A stretch of DNA of 64,000 nt, taken from NCBI RefSeq assembly GCF_029360705.1, contig NZ_JARKMX010000001.1, forward strand, positions 310,001-374,000. The letters run 5' to 3'. The notes below the pieces were generated by a model that was not told the origin of the DNA, made no database searches, and saw only the letters and a program-made list of their open reading frames with translations. A program made the position numbers and the translations under genes. How positions within the stretch are numbered: the stretch's first letter is position 1; every line of letters begins with the position of its first letter. The DNA is from Paraflavitalea pollutisoli. GTDB lineage: Bacteria > Bacteroidota > Bacteroidia > Chitinophagales > Chitinophagaceae. Below are positions 36,917-45,693 of the stretch, piece by piece.

Positions 36917-37080
36917 TGGCTGTAGAGGGAGGACTCGAACCTCCACGGGGCAGTTAGCTATAGCGCAATCTGTGGTGGTCAACCCCAGTCATCCCGAAGG
37001 ACGGCATTACACTATGTTTATCCTGTGACCCCCACCCCCGAGACAAGGGGGCATGTCTGCCAAAATTCCATCACTCCACA
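36917..37080 (-). ncRNA. tRNA-like RNA: class II tRNA frame with a ~90-nt structured variable region
   Basis: Read on the minus strand, the 164-nt RNA has a 7-bp acceptor stem (TGTGGAG with CTCTACA, one G-T pair), T8, a 3-bp D stem (ATG/CAT) with a Leu-like loop GAATTTTGGCAGA, an anticodon-like arm CCCCC-TTGTCTC-GGGGG (GTC in anticodon position), a T arm GGAGG-TTCGAGT-CCTCC, discriminator G and encoded CCA. Between the anticodon and T arms about 90 nt replace the normal variable arm. They fold as GGGG/CCCC, then a 10-bp stem (ATAGTGTAAT with ATTGCGCTAT), enclosing a TTCG-capped hairpin and a second hairpin (CTGGGG... with ...CCACAG). It is not a tmRNA (no tag frame, and a D stem is present). 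Whether it is charged or translated with is unknown. Confidence 0.65.
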
Positions 37081-37229
37081 GTATATACTGACTTTTAAAG
37101 AACGATTACAGTGCAATATTAAAGAAACTCTGCCATTCATTGAGAAATATTCAATAAAAATTTTGAAAGTTTCGATATTCTATAAATATTTGTATAAATC
37201 TTTGATGTTTTACAAAAAACGATTGCTAA

Positions 37230-37709
37230 ATGGGATCTAAATTGAATCTTGATAAACTCGACTTACAGATCATCCATGAGATGATGGATAATGCAGAGAT
37301 ATCCTATGCCGATCTTGGAAAGAAACTGTTCGTATCCGGTGGAACCATTCACGTACGTATCAAGAAACTGCAGGAAGCAGGTATTGTTAAAGGTACCAAA
37401 TTGAATGTTGATCTGAAACAAATGGGATACGATGTGATCGCTTTTATCGGTATATACCTCGAAAAAAGCTCCCTCTATGATTCCGTAGCCAAAGAACTCC
37501 AAAAAATTCCAGAGATCACCCGCCTCAATTATACCACGGGCAATTACAGCATGTTTGCAGAGATCATTTGCCGCGACATCAATCAATTACGGTACGTATT
37601 GCACGACGAGCTGCAAAAGATCAAGGGTATTGAACGAACGGAAACCTTCATATCCCTGGAAGAAAGCTTTAACCGCAATGTACAGGTGATGGCGGGAAAT
37701 CAGGTATAA
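37230..37709 (+). CDS. Lrp/AsnC family transcriptional regulator
   Basis: This 159-residue regulator has an N-terminal winged helix (LDKLDLQIIHEMMDNAEISY, helix-turn-helix to about residue 60) and a C-terminal RAM/AsnC ligand-binding domain from about residue 70 (VIAFIGIYLEKSS, then TTGNYSMFAEIICRD). Such proteins form octamers and usually sense amino acids. It diverges from the tRNA-like RNA with a 150-bp AT-rich gap, so the shared region may hold its operator. The target genes are unknown. Confidence 0.92.
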   Translation: MGSKLNLDKLDLQIIHEMMDNAEISYADLGKKLFVSGGTIHVRIKKLQEAGIVKGTKLNVDLKQMGYDVIAFIGIYLEKSSLYDSVAKELQKIPEITRLNYTTGNYSMFAEIICRDINQLRYVLHDELQKIKGIERTETFISLEESFNRNVQVMAGNQV

Positions 37710-37782
37710 TACACAATAAAATTATACTTCCTCATAACCCGATTTAATATTAGCTTTAGCAGACTTACAATACCATTGCACC

Positions 37783-38199
37783 ATGAAAAAGATCGTAGTC
37801 TTTGGACTTCTCGCCCTTTCGATCATAGCCATTACCCCTGCCTGCGGCGGTAAAGGTAAAGATGACCCCAAGCCCTGTTCGGAAACCGCTATGATCGTTA
37901 GTACCGATCCGGCGAATGGCAGTACCCAGGCCCCGGGGATAGGCCCCAATTTCACCTTAACGGTCAACATTACTGCCAACCTGCCTTCGGCTGGGGTGGA
38001 AATAAAAGTGACCGCTGCCCCTGAAGCGGGTGGCGCAGCGTTCTATACCCAAACGCTCAGCGATGTAAAAACGAACGTGAGCACATTCACGATCACCAAT
38101 ACACCGGCTACCACTGCCAGCAAGGTGGATATTACGGTTACATCCAAAGGTTGCAACACCAATAAATGGACGGGCAGCTACCGGTATTCGAAGAAATAG
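37783..38199 (+). CDS. Small lipoprotein with Ig-like fold, unknown function
   Basis: A 138-residue protein with a lipoprotein signal (AITPACGG; Cys about 21) and a basic-acidic linker. The remaining ~100 residues are Thr/Ala-rich beta strands (STDPANGSTQAPGIGPNF, VEIKVTAAP), like a Big-type immunoglobulin domain, with two further Cys (PCSE and KGCN) that may form a disulfide. It sits alone, followed by a strong terminator. Confidence 0.8.
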   Translation: MKKIVVFGLLALSIIAITPACGGKGKDDPKPCSETAMIVSTDPANGSTQAPGIGPNFTLTVNITANLPSAGVEIKVTAAPEAGGAAFYTQTLSDVKTNVSTFTITNTPATTASKVDITVTSKGCNTNKWTGSYRYSKK

Positions 38200-38250
38200 A
38201 TTGACTGCGCAGGCTGGTTATCCAGGCTGTACCGCGGTACACATATTCAG

Positions 38251-38279
38251 CCTGCTGCATTTTTGCAGCAGGTTTTTTT
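38251..38279 (+). terminator. Intrinsic terminator, shared end of convergent genes
   Basis: CCTGCTGC and GCAGCAGG flank an ATTTTT loop, followed by TTTTTTT. It ends the lipoprotein transcript and touches the stop codon of the convergent permease gene. Confidence 0.85.
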
Positions 38280-39375
38280 ATGCCTTTACCTGCAAAGCAT
38301 CGCGCAGGCCGTTGCCCAGCATATTGAAAGCGAGTACGAGTAGCATGATGGCAAAACCCGGAGCCAGGGCCAGCATGGGATTGTGGGTGATGATGAAGTT
38401 ATAGTTCTCCTTGATCATAAGCCCCCAGCTGGGTTGTGGCGGCTGCACACCTACCCCGAGGAAGCTCAAGCCTGCCTCGATCACAATGGCAGAGGCAAAA
38501 TTGGAAGCAGCGACCACCATCACCGGACCCATCACATTAGGCAATACATGGCGTACGATGATACGCGGATGCCCAAAGCCGAGGGCCCGGGCCGCTTCTA
38601 CATATTCCATTTCACGCACACTCAATACCTGGCCGCGGATGATACGGGCTACGCTTACCCACATGGTAAGACCGATCGCGATAAATACCTGCCAGAAGCC
38701 CTTGCCCAATACAAGCGTTATGGCAAAGACCAGCAGCAGGGTAGGGATGCTCCAGATCACGTTGATGAACCACATGATCGCATCATCTACCCAACCCCGG
38801 AAATAACCAGCCAATGCCCCCAGCAGCACACCAATACTCAGCGAGATCAACACGGTCACCAGGCCTACACTCAGGCTTACGCGTACGCCTACCAGGAGGC
38901 GGCTGAGGATGTCGCGACCGTACTTATCGGTGCCGAGATAAAACGTGACGGTTTCGATCCGGTAGTCCCCTTTTTGCGCCCCCTCCTCCCAGCTGGTGAG
39001 GGCAAGGGGGTAGGCCACCCGCTCGGTGATACCTTCATCGATATACTGTTGAATGACGAGGCTGTCTTTGGATGCGGAATAACGTTGGATCGGAATATAC
39101 TGGTAACGATCTTCCCGTCCGCCCAACAGGCGGCTGATAAAGCTGGTGGAGGCTACCTGCCTGCCTTTGGGGAGCAACAGGAATTGTTGTGAAAATCCGG
39201 GCTTCTGACCACCGATTTCCACGATCATGCGGTTGGCATTGGGTGTACCATCCGGTGCCAGCAGGTAAGCAAACAAGGCGATGAACAACGAGAGCGCAAT
39301 GATGACGATGCCCAGCATGGCACCTTTGTTGCGTTTCAATCTTCGCCCAATATTGCGTGTGGAGGCCGTTGCCAT
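38278..39375 (-). CDS. Oligopeptide/dipeptide ABC transporter permease (OppC/DppC type)
   Basis: This 365-residue inner-membrane permease has an N-terminal helix (GAMLGIVIIALSLFIALFAY), a periplasmic insert of about 120 residues, then the transporter core with about five helices. The EAA loop is EYVEAARALGFGHPRIIV. OppC proteins normally pair with OppB and two ATPases, which are absent here; Bacteroidota often scatter these genes. The start ATG ends at 39375, because upstream codons overlap the GT2 gene end. It is last in a run with the GT2 and hydrolase genes. Confidence 0.9.
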   Translation of the reverse strand: MATASTRNIGRRLKRNKGAMLGIVIIALSLFIALFAYLLAPDGTPNANRMIVEIGGQKPGFSQQFLLLPKGRQVASTSFISRLLGGREDRYQYIPIQRYSASKDSLVIQQYIDEGITERVAYPLALTSWEEGAQKGDYRIETVTFYLGTDKYGRDILSRLLVGVRVSLSVGLVTVLISLSIGVLLGALAGYFRGWVDDAIMWFINVIWSIPTLLLVFAITLVLGKGFWQVFIAIGLTMWVSVARIIRGQVLSVREMEYVEAARALGFGHPRIIVRHVLPNVMGPVMVVAASNFASAIVIEAGLSFLGVGVQPPQPSWGLMIKENYNFIITHNPMLALAPGFAIMLLVLAFNMLGNGLRDALQVKA

Positions 39376-39395
39376 GGATAATAAATCGGGTTTGG

Positions 39396-40556
39396 TTATG
39401 CCTGCGGCTGTTTGGTGATGATCCTGCCCTTCCACTCATACTTGCCAAACTTGCCCAGCCAGCCTGCAATGATCGTATAAAAAATATGCAATGGCTGTAA
39501 GAACGGAAAATACTTCATGAGCGACGATTGCCCAAAGAAAATAGCAGCTGCGTGTACAAAAGGGAATTCGATCAACACCTTGGCCAGCAGCAGGAGCAAG
39601 GTGAAGAACAACCAGATATCTTTCCAGAACGACGCGACAACGCTCACCAGGAAGCATACATTGACCAGGTACACCAGCAGCAGCACCCAGAAAATACGCT
39701 TGTCATCGTAGCTATCGGCTTTGCTGGCCCAGCGGATGCGTTGGTTGAAAAATGCTTTCCAGCTGGCGGCAGGTGCGGTCGATACGATGGCTTCCGGCGC
39801 CTTCAGGTAAAACACGCGGTCAGGATACTTCGAATAGATCTTATGCATCAGCAGCATATCATCACCCGATGGAATGTTGTCGATGCCGGCGAAGCCATTC
39901 ACTTCTTCGAATGCTTCTTTTTCATACGCCAGGTTGGCGCCATTGCACATGCTGTGAAATCGCCGGTATACAGAAGCACCGGTGATGCCTTGCAGGGTGA
40001 TGAAATCAAGCGATTGGAATATACCGAGCAGACTGCGGCCGGCGTCGATCCTGACCGGCGCCGCAATGAATTTGGCCTGCGTCGCCTCATAAAAAGAAGC
40101 GATGCTTTGCAGCCACTGATCGCCGGGCCGGCAATCAGCATCGGTGATGACGATCAGTTTGCCGGTAGCCTCCCGGATGCCGGTTTCGATCGCCTTTTTC
40201 TTGTACGAACGCAGGGCTCCTTCCGACCCCACATAGGCTGCAAGATTCAGCGGCTTCAAACGCAGCTCGGGGTAAGCACTTTGTTGCAGGATGGACCAGG
40301 TATTATCGGTAGAATGATCGTTTACCACGATCACTTCATACAATGATTGCGGGTAGCGCTGCCGGTTAAGCGCATCGAGCAGGGCGACGATATGGTTCTC
40401 TTCGTTGCGCGCTGCCACTACTACGGAAATGGCAGTGGTGGCCCGGGTTTCAAGGAGTTTGTACACAGGCAGCTCATTCCAGGCACGATGGTAATAGTTG
40501 ATGAGGAAGGCATAACCCACCATGAGTAAAAAGAAAACAAGAAGGAATACTGGCAT
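39396..40556 (-). CDS. Membrane glycosyltransferase, family 2
   Basis: A 386-residue processive-type glycosyltransferase. A membrane helix at the N-terminus leads to the GT2 domain (ISVVVAARNEENH), with VVNDHSTDN, the DxD-like ITDADCR, a GDDML segment and QRIRW (QxxRW). Three helices at the C-terminus follow. It probably builds a lipid-linked or surface polysaccharide at the inner membrane; the sugar is not readable from sequence. It sits 23 bp after the hydrolase gene and 20 bp before the permease gene. Confidence 0.9.
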   Translation of the reverse strand: MPVFLLVFFLLMVGYAFLINYYHRAWNELPVYKLLETRATTAISVVVAARNEENHIVALLDALNRQRYPQSLYEVIVVNDHSTDNTWSILQQSAYPELRLKPLNLAAYVGSEGALRSYKKKAIETGIREATGKLIVITDADCRPGDQWLQSIASFYEATQAKFIAAPVRIDAGRSLLGIFQSLDFITLQGITGASVYRRFHSMCNGANLAYEKEAFEEVNGFAGIDNIPSGDDMLLMHKIYSKYPDRVFYLKAPEAIVSTAPAASWKAFFNQRIRWASKADSYDDKRIFWVLLLVYLVNVCFLVSVVASFWKDIWLFFTLLLLLAKVLIEFPFVHAAAIFFGQSSLMKYFPFLQPLHIFYTIIAGWLGKFGKYEWKGRIITKQPQA

Positions 40557-40579
40557 GTAGCGGCAATTGGTGAAAGGAT

Positions 40580-41395
40580 CTAAGATTCCAGCATGGAAAG
40601 GATCGTCGGCACATTTTTTTCCTGCAGCACCTGATGACCAGTTGGAATCACCTGCAACGTACAGAAAGATTCAATACCGGCGCTGAATTTTTCACCGCGT
40701 TCATACCGGATAATGCGGTCATACTTACCGTATAACAAGCGAACGGGTATCCGGTATTGCACGATCAGTGATTTGATCACCTGCAGGTGTGGCCGGAAAT
40801 GGCGCATGCAGGTCCAGCGGTTGTACAACTCATCCCGTACGCGGCGATCGTTGATGTAGTAGTTGGTAAACTTGAATATGCTCTGGTTGATCAGCTTTAA
40901 CCGATTACCCGCTTTGAGAAACTGATGAAACCAACCAGGGTGTTGCATCGTAAACCGGAATAGTTGTTTGCCTACTACCGAACGGGTGGCAAAGCGGTAC
41001 CAAAAATTAACCTTCAATCCATCCGGCGCCAACAACAATACTCGGTCGATCTGGTCAGGGATGGTTTCCAGCAGGCTGAGTGCTACACGACCCCCCATGC
41101 TGAAACCCATCAGCGACAAACGCGCTGCGGGTATGCCCAGGTGCTGCCGGATGCCAGCCAGTATAGACAACAGATCCTCCATGGAAAAATCTAACCCTTC
41201 CTGCCACTGTGTGCCGCCGTGAAAAGGAAGATCGAGAGCCACGAGCTGGTACCCGGTTGGCAGGTGGCGCTCCAAAAAGTGAAAGGTCTTTTCCGATTCG
41301 CCGTATCCATGCAGGCAAAGCAATAGCTTTTCGCCGGCGCCGCCTGCGCTGAAATGGATCTGCGAATGTTTATATGAAAGGATGGCCGACTGCAT
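40580..41395 (-). CDS. Alpha/beta hydrolase
   Basis: A 271-residue alpha/beta hydrolase. The oxyanion region is LCLHGYGES, the nucleophile elbow GFSMGG (Ser), the Asp is probably in LLYGKYDRII and the His in IPTGHQVL. No signal peptide is seen from the chosen ATG ending at 41395; an ATG at 41467 would add 24 residues of doubtful origin. The substrate is unknown. It is first in the probable operon with GT2 and OppC. Confidence 0.85.
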   Translation of the reverse strand: MQSAILSYKHSQIHFSAGGAGEKLLLCLHGYGESEKTFHFLERHLPTGYQLVALDLPFHGGTQWQEGLDFSMEDLLSILAGIRQHLGIPAARLSLMGFSMGGRVALSLLETIPDQIDRVLLLAPDGLKVNFWYRFATRSVVGKQLFRFTMQHPGWFHQFLKAGNRLKLINQSIFKFTNYYINDRRVRDELYNRWTCMRHFRPHLQVIKSLIVQYRIPVRLLYGKYDRIIRYERGEKFSAGIESFCTLQVIPTGHQVLQEKNVPTILSMLES

Positions 41396-41481
41396 AACTG
41401 GCTGCGCTAAAACTACAACTTTATCTGATTCACAACGGGTTATAAAAGAAATCTTGTTCACCGCCATTTAACGACAAAAAC

Positions 41482-41512
41482 TTGCAGGAGACCTGGAAAT
41501 TGCGTAAGTTTG
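41482..41512 (+). promoter_or_regulatory. Promoter of the marR-acyl-CoA dehydrogenase genes
   Basis: TTG at 41482-41484, 20 bp, then TAAGTTTG at 41505-41512: a near-perfect Bacteroidota -33/-7 promoter. The regulator ATG is 22 bp downstream. An imperfect GTTAGTTGTATAAACAAC dyad between them could be an operator for the regulator itself. Confidence 0.7.
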
Positions 41513-41533
41513 GTTAGTTGTATAAACAACTAT

Positions 41534-41974
41534 ATGTCAAACAACCAATTCAGAAAAGGAGAGCTCTACAGCTTTATCACCGGTAAAGCTTCGATTGCGA
41601 TCGCCCGGCGATTGCAGAAGAAGTTCAATACAGCGGGGTTAAACCTGACCATCGAGCAGTGGAGTGTGCTGTATCACCTGTGGAAGCAGGATGGTATCAG
41701 CCAGCAGGAGTTGTGCAATGCGACCTTCCGTGATAAACCAAGTATTACGCGGTTGGTAGATAACCTGGAAAAACTCCAATTGGTGAAGCGGGTATCGTCT
41801 GATGCCGACCGTCGGATGAATCTGATCTACCTGACCCGGCAGGCACAGAAGCTGCAGGAGCAGAGTATGGGCATTGCCGAAGAAACGCTCAACGAAGCCC
41901 TGGAGGGTGTACCCGCCGAGCGGATCGAGATCTGTAAGGAGGTTTTACAAATTGTATACGATAATCTTAAATAG
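41534..41974 (+). CDS. MarR family transcriptional regulator
   Basis: This 146-residue winged-helix regulator starts MSNNQFRK at 41534. Residues about 35-95 carry the MarR helix-turn-helix and wing (LTIEQWSVLYHLW, SITRLVDNLEKLQLV, SSDADRRMNLIYLT). It lies 82 bp before an acyl-CoA dehydrogenase gene and likely controls it, perhaps in response to a fatty-acid or aromatic ligand. The promoter with a dyad just upstream suggests autoregulation. Confidence 0.92.
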   Translation: MSNNQFRKGELYSFITGKASIAIARRLQKKFNTAGLNLTIEQWSVLYHLWKQDGISQQELCNATFRDKPSITRLVDNLEKLQLVKRVSSDADRRMNLIYLTRQAQKLQEQSMGIAEETLNEALEGVPAERIEICKEVLQIVYDNLK

Positions 41975-42056
41975 GCCCAGGTGCCGGTGCAAAGTGGATA
42001 AGGAAGCGGCGCCACATATTATTAACGATTGACTATTCATTCTAAAAACATTTTGT

Positions 42057-43850
42057 ATGAGCAGCGCAACACAAACAAAAACGAGCCTGAAAGGCGGCGA
42101 GTGGCTGATCAAAGAAGGTAATGCATTCGACACCTACATCCCCGAAGACTTCAACGAGGAGCAGCAGATGGTGAAGGATATGTGTACGTCATTTCTGGAA
42201 GCGGAGGTTTTGCCGATCATCGATCGCATCGACAAAATGGAAGCTGGTCTGATGCCGTCGCTGGTAGCCAAAGCCGGCGAACAAGGACTGCTGGGCGCTT
42301 CCATTCCGGAAGCCTACGGTGGCCTGGGTAAAGACTTTATCACCTCTACGCTCGTCAATGAAGGACTTGGCGGTGGTTATTCTTTCTCCGTCGCGGTGGC
42401 TGCCCATACGGGTATTGGCACGTTGCCAATCCTTTATTTTGGTACCGATGCCCAAAAAGAAAAATACATCCCCAAGCTGGCTTCCGGCGAATGGAAAGGG
42501 GCCTATGGACTTACGGAACCCAACAGTGGCAGTGATGCCCTGGGGGCCAAAACAACGGCCAAGCTGAGCGATGACGGTAAGTACTACCTGCTCAACGGCC
42601 AGAAATGCTGGATCACCAATGGCGGATTTGCCGATGTGTATACGGTATTTGCCAAGGTCGATGGCGATAAGTTTACCGGCTTTATTGTGGAGAGAGGTTT
42701 TGAAGGATTTACCCAGGGACCGGAAGAACACAAGATGGGCATCAAAGGATCATCCACCGTGCAACTCTACTTCCAGGACTGTAAAGTACCCGTGGAGAAC
42801 GTACTCGGCGAAATTGGTAAAGGGCATATCATCGCCTTCAACATCCTCAATATCGGCCGTCTGAAATTGTGTGCTGCTGCCCTGGGAGGTGCGAAAAGAG
42901 CGGCTTCCGAATCTGTTACTTATGCCAATACCCGCGAGCAATTCAAAACACCTATTTCCACTTTCGGTGCCATCAAACACAAGCTGGCCGAAATAGCGAT
43001 GAAGATGTGGGTGGCCGAAAGTGCTTTGTACCGCAGCGCCAAATGGATCGATGAGAAAGAAGAAGAGCTGCTGGCTGCGGGCAAACCATTCAATGAAGCA
43101 TTGCTGGGGGCCGCGGAAGAATATGCGATCGAGTGCGCCATCCTCAAAGTATATGGTAGTGAAATGCTCGACTTTGTCGTAGACGAAGGCGTGCAGATTC
43201 ACGGCGGTAATGGTTTCAGCGATGAATACATTATTTCGAAAGGATACCGTGACAGCCGTATCAACCGCATTTATGAAGGCACCAATGAGATCAACCGCCT
43301 GTTGACGGTAGATATGGTATTGAAACGCGCCATGAAAGGCCGCCTCGACCTGATGGGCCCGGCCATGGCTGTGCAGAAAGAGCTGATGAGTATTCCTGAT
43401 TTTGGCAGCGGGGAAGAGGAAGCCTTTGCGAAAGAGAAAAAAGCCATCGCCAATTTCAAGAAAGCAATCCTCATCACAGCAGGCGCCGCCGTCCAAAAGC
43501 TGATGATGAAGATCGAGCACGAACAGGAGATCCTGATGAATATCGCTGATATGGCCATCGAAACCTTCCACGCCGAAAGTGCCTTGCTGCGCACCATCAG
43601 GCTGGTCGACAAAAAAGGAGAAGCGGCCTGTCAATATGAACTCGATATCATGCGCACCTACCTGTACGAAGCTGCTGATAAGATCAACATCTACGGCCGG
43701 GAAGCGATCAATGCCTTTGCAGAAGGTGATGAGCAACGCATGATGCTGCTGGGTATCAAGCGCTTCACCAAGGTGGATCCGTTCAATACCAAAGACGCCC
43801 GCCGTCGCATTGCAGAAAAACTGATCAAAGACAATAAGTATCCATTATAG
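42057..43850 (+). CDS. Acyl-CoA dehydrogenase, long form
   Basis: This 597-residue flavoenzyme is longer than the ~380-residue short-chain type and resembles VLCAD-like enzymes with an added C-terminal helical domain. Signatures are GLTEPNSGSDAL (FAD/substrate), the flavin segment WITNGGFAD, and the catalytic Glu in RIYEGTNEINR. IHGGNGF is also typical. It oxidises fatty acyl-CoA at C2-C3 in beta-oxidation. It is controlled by the adjacent MarR gene, as far as context shows. Confidence 0.93.
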   Translation: MSSATQTKTSLKGGEWLIKEGNAFDTYIPEDFNEEQQMVKDMCTSFLEAEVLPIIDRIDKMEAGLMPSLVAKAGEQGLLGASIPEAYGGLGKDFITSTLVNEGLGGGYSFSVAVAAHTGIGTLPILYFGTDAQKEKYIPKLASGEWKGAYGLTEPNSGSDALGAKTTAKLSDDGKYYLLNGQKCWITNGGFADVYTVFAKVDGDKFTGFIVERGFEGFTQGPEEHKMGIKGSSTVQLYFQDCKVPVENVLGEIGKGHIIAFNILNIGRLKLCAAALGGAKRAASESVTYANTREQFKTPISTFGAIKHKLAEIAMKMWVAESALYRSAKWIDEKEEELLAAGKPFNEALLGAAEEYAIECAILKVYGSEMLDFVVDEGVQIHGGNGFSDEYIISKGYRDSRINRIYEGTNEINRLLTVDMVLKRAMKGRLDLMGPAMAVQKELMSIPDFGSGEEEAFAKEKKAIANFKKAILITAGAAVQKLMMKIEHEQEILMNIADMAIETFHAESALLRTIRLVDKKGEAACQYELDIMRTYLYEAADKINIYGREAINAFAEGDEQRMMLLGIKRFTKVDPFNTKDARRRIAEKLIKDNKYPL

Positions 43851-43888
43851 GATACGTGCAACGTTTAGAATCATGGCTATACTTACAG

Positions 43889-43916
43889 GGCGGCAGTTTT
43901 CACTGCTGCCTTTTTT
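43889..43916 (+). terminator. Intrinsic terminator of the acyl-CoA dehydrogenase gene
   Basis: GGCGGCAG and CTGCTGCC pair (one G-T) around TTTTCA, followed by TTTTTT. Confidence 0.85.
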
Positions 43917-44088
43917 ATTGTGGGCAGGCCCGCCCCGTTGCTGAATACACAGTTACACTTGATGCTCGTGAAGCATTCAAAATAGGGTTTGCAGGATTCT
44001 GCCAGCCACACATGGTGACCACCCTGTATGCGTGTGCCGCAAATAGCTGCAAATGAATTTGGTATTGCAATGCGTAGTATTTTGCCGT

Positions 44089-45264
44089 ATGAAACAAATA
44101 GCCTCGCTTGTAGTCTTCTTCTGTCTCTTGTCTTCTGTGAAAGCCCAGGACTCCACCACTTATTTTTTTGTAAGGACCACCGGCCAACTTCCATTTCTCG
44201 AATATGGGTTGGGCGATGATCGGTTGGGCGGCGCCAAGATGACCTACCTCGATACCAATGTGGTATTGAAGGTGATCGATTCGGTGGGCACGGATTACAA
44301 GGTGCAGTTGTCGAAATACCACACGGCCTATGTAGCCAAGAGCAATGTGAAACCCGACACCACCATAAAAGTCAGGCCTTATTACCTCACCAATAGCTGG
44401 CGGGTATTTGGTAATGATACGCACGATTATGTGGCCGTGGCGATGGAAGAGCGCCTGCCCTACCGCGCAGTACAGCAGATCAATCCTTCGCGCCTGGTGA
44501 TCGACCTCTTTGGCGCAACCAGCAATACCAACTGGATCACCCAACTGAAATCGGTAAAGGAAATAAAGAACGCCTGGTACGAACAGGTGGAGGATGATGT
44601 GGTACGCGTATTCATCGAGCTCAAGCATCGCCAGCATTGGGGGCATTATATCGCCTACGACAGCGCCGGCAAAAGGTTGATGATCCGCATCAAAAGGCAA
44701 CCGGCTAAACTGTCTGTAAAGAACCTGGTGATCGCTGTCGACGCAGGCCACGGTGGTAGCAACGAAGGGGCTACCGGAATCACGGGCAAAGGAAAAGAGA
44801 AAGTGTATACCCTGCAGTTTGCCCAGGCACTGCAGCAATATCTTGGCCGCAAAGGTGTACAGGTCTACATGACACGTACTGCGGATATCGACCTCCCTAT
44901 GCCCGACCGCACACTGGCATTGCGCGCCCAGGACCCCTCCCTGCTCATCAGCCTGCACCTCAACTCGGCCGGTAATCCCAAAGCAAAAGGAACCAGCACT
45001 TACTACCGGTATATCGGTTTCCGCCCGCTTACCGAAACGATCCTCGACCGCATGCTGGAACTGGGTTTGGATAATTACGGAAATATCGGCAACTTCAATT
45101 TCGCATTGAGCGGCCCCACAGAATACCCCAACTGCCTGGTAGAGATCGCTTTCCTTAGCAATGAAGAGGACGAGCGAAAGATCATGGACCCTGCCTTCCA
45201 CAAGGCTGTTGCAAAAAAGATCTACCGTGGTATCCGGGATTGGCTCAAAGCGAACAGGAAGTAA
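44089..45264 (+). CDS. N-acetylmuramoyl-L-alanine amidase with N-terminal AMIN-like domain
   Basis: This 391-residue exported amidase cleaves the stem peptide from MurNAc. The start is the ATG at 44089 because MKQIASLVVFFCLLSSVKAQ is a signal peptide. An AMIN-like domain (residues about 105-205) likely binds the envelope. The amidase_3 domain follows: AVDAGHGG (zinc His), GKEKVYTL (zinc Glu), LISLHLNS (zinc His), and the catalytic Glu in VEIAFLSNEEDERK. It lies 18 bp before the Dabb protein gene. Confidence 0.92.
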   Translation: MKQIASLVVFFCLLSSVKAQDSTTYFFVRTTGQLPFLEYGLGDDRLGGAKMTYLDTNVVLKVIDSVGTDYKVQLSKYHTAYVAKSNVKPDTTIKVRPYYLTNSWRVFGNDTHDYVAVAMEERLPYRAVQQINPSRLVIDLFGATSNTNWITQLKSVKEIKNAWYEQVEDDVVRVFIELKHRQHWGHYIAYDSAGKRLMIRIKRQPAKLSVKNLVIAVDAGHGGSNEGATGITGKGKEKVYTLQFAQALQQYLGRKGVQVYMTRTADIDLPMPDRTLALRAQDPSLLISLHLNSAGNPKAKGTSTYYRYIGFRPLTETILDRMLELGLDNYGNIGNFNFALSGPTEYPNCLVEIAFLSNEEDERKIMDPAFHKAVAKKIYRGIRDWLKANRK

Positions 45265-45282
45265 ACAATAAATAGTTCTAAT

Positions 45283-45693
45283 ATGAGTACTACCCGTCGT
45301 GAGTTCATTGCCAGCACCGGTAAGGCGGTTGTTGCCGGTGGATTGATTACATTAGCAGAAAATAACCAGACCGATATGGCCGACAACAAGTTCATCCACC
45401 ACGTATATTTCTGGCTCAAGAATCCCGAAAGCAAAGAAGACAAAGCAAAGCTCATTGCCGGACTGAAGAAATTAGCTGCCGTTAAGACCATCAGTTGGTT
45501 CCACATTGGCCAGCCCGCCAATACCCACCGCGAAGTGATCGACAGTAGCTATTCCATATCCTGGTGCCTGATGTTCAACAACGACGCCGACCAGGCCAGC
45601 TACCAGACCGATCCTATTCACCTCAAGTTCATTGACGAGTGTTCATCGTTGTGGAGCAAGGTAACCGTGTACGATTCAGTAGATGCAAAATGA
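45283..45693 (+). CDS. Dabb family (stress-responsive A/B barrel) protein with twin-arginine signal
   Basis: A 136-residue protein. The N-terminus has a Tat-type signal (TRREFIAST followed by a hydrophobic stretch KAVVAGGLITLAEN). A ferredoxin-like Dabb domain follows (HHVYFWLKNPES, SWCLMFNNDADQASYQ, HLKFIDE). Relatives form dimeric A/B barrels with varied roles, some as enzymes; no active site is certain. Its stop overlaps the next start by ATGA, so the next gene is translationally coupled. Confidence 0.85.
   Translation: MSTTRREFIASTGKAVVAGGLITLAENNQTDMADNKFIHHVYFWLKNPESKEDKAKLIAGLKKLAAVKTISWFHIGQPANTHREVIDSSYSISWCLMFNNDADQASYQTDPIHLKFIDECSSLWSKVTVYDSVDAK

Noticed and set aside
36917..37080. 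tmRNA
   Set aside because: The tRNA-like RNA has a D stem and an anticodon-like arm, no tag reading frame, and no G3-T70 alanine signal. It is too short for the family.
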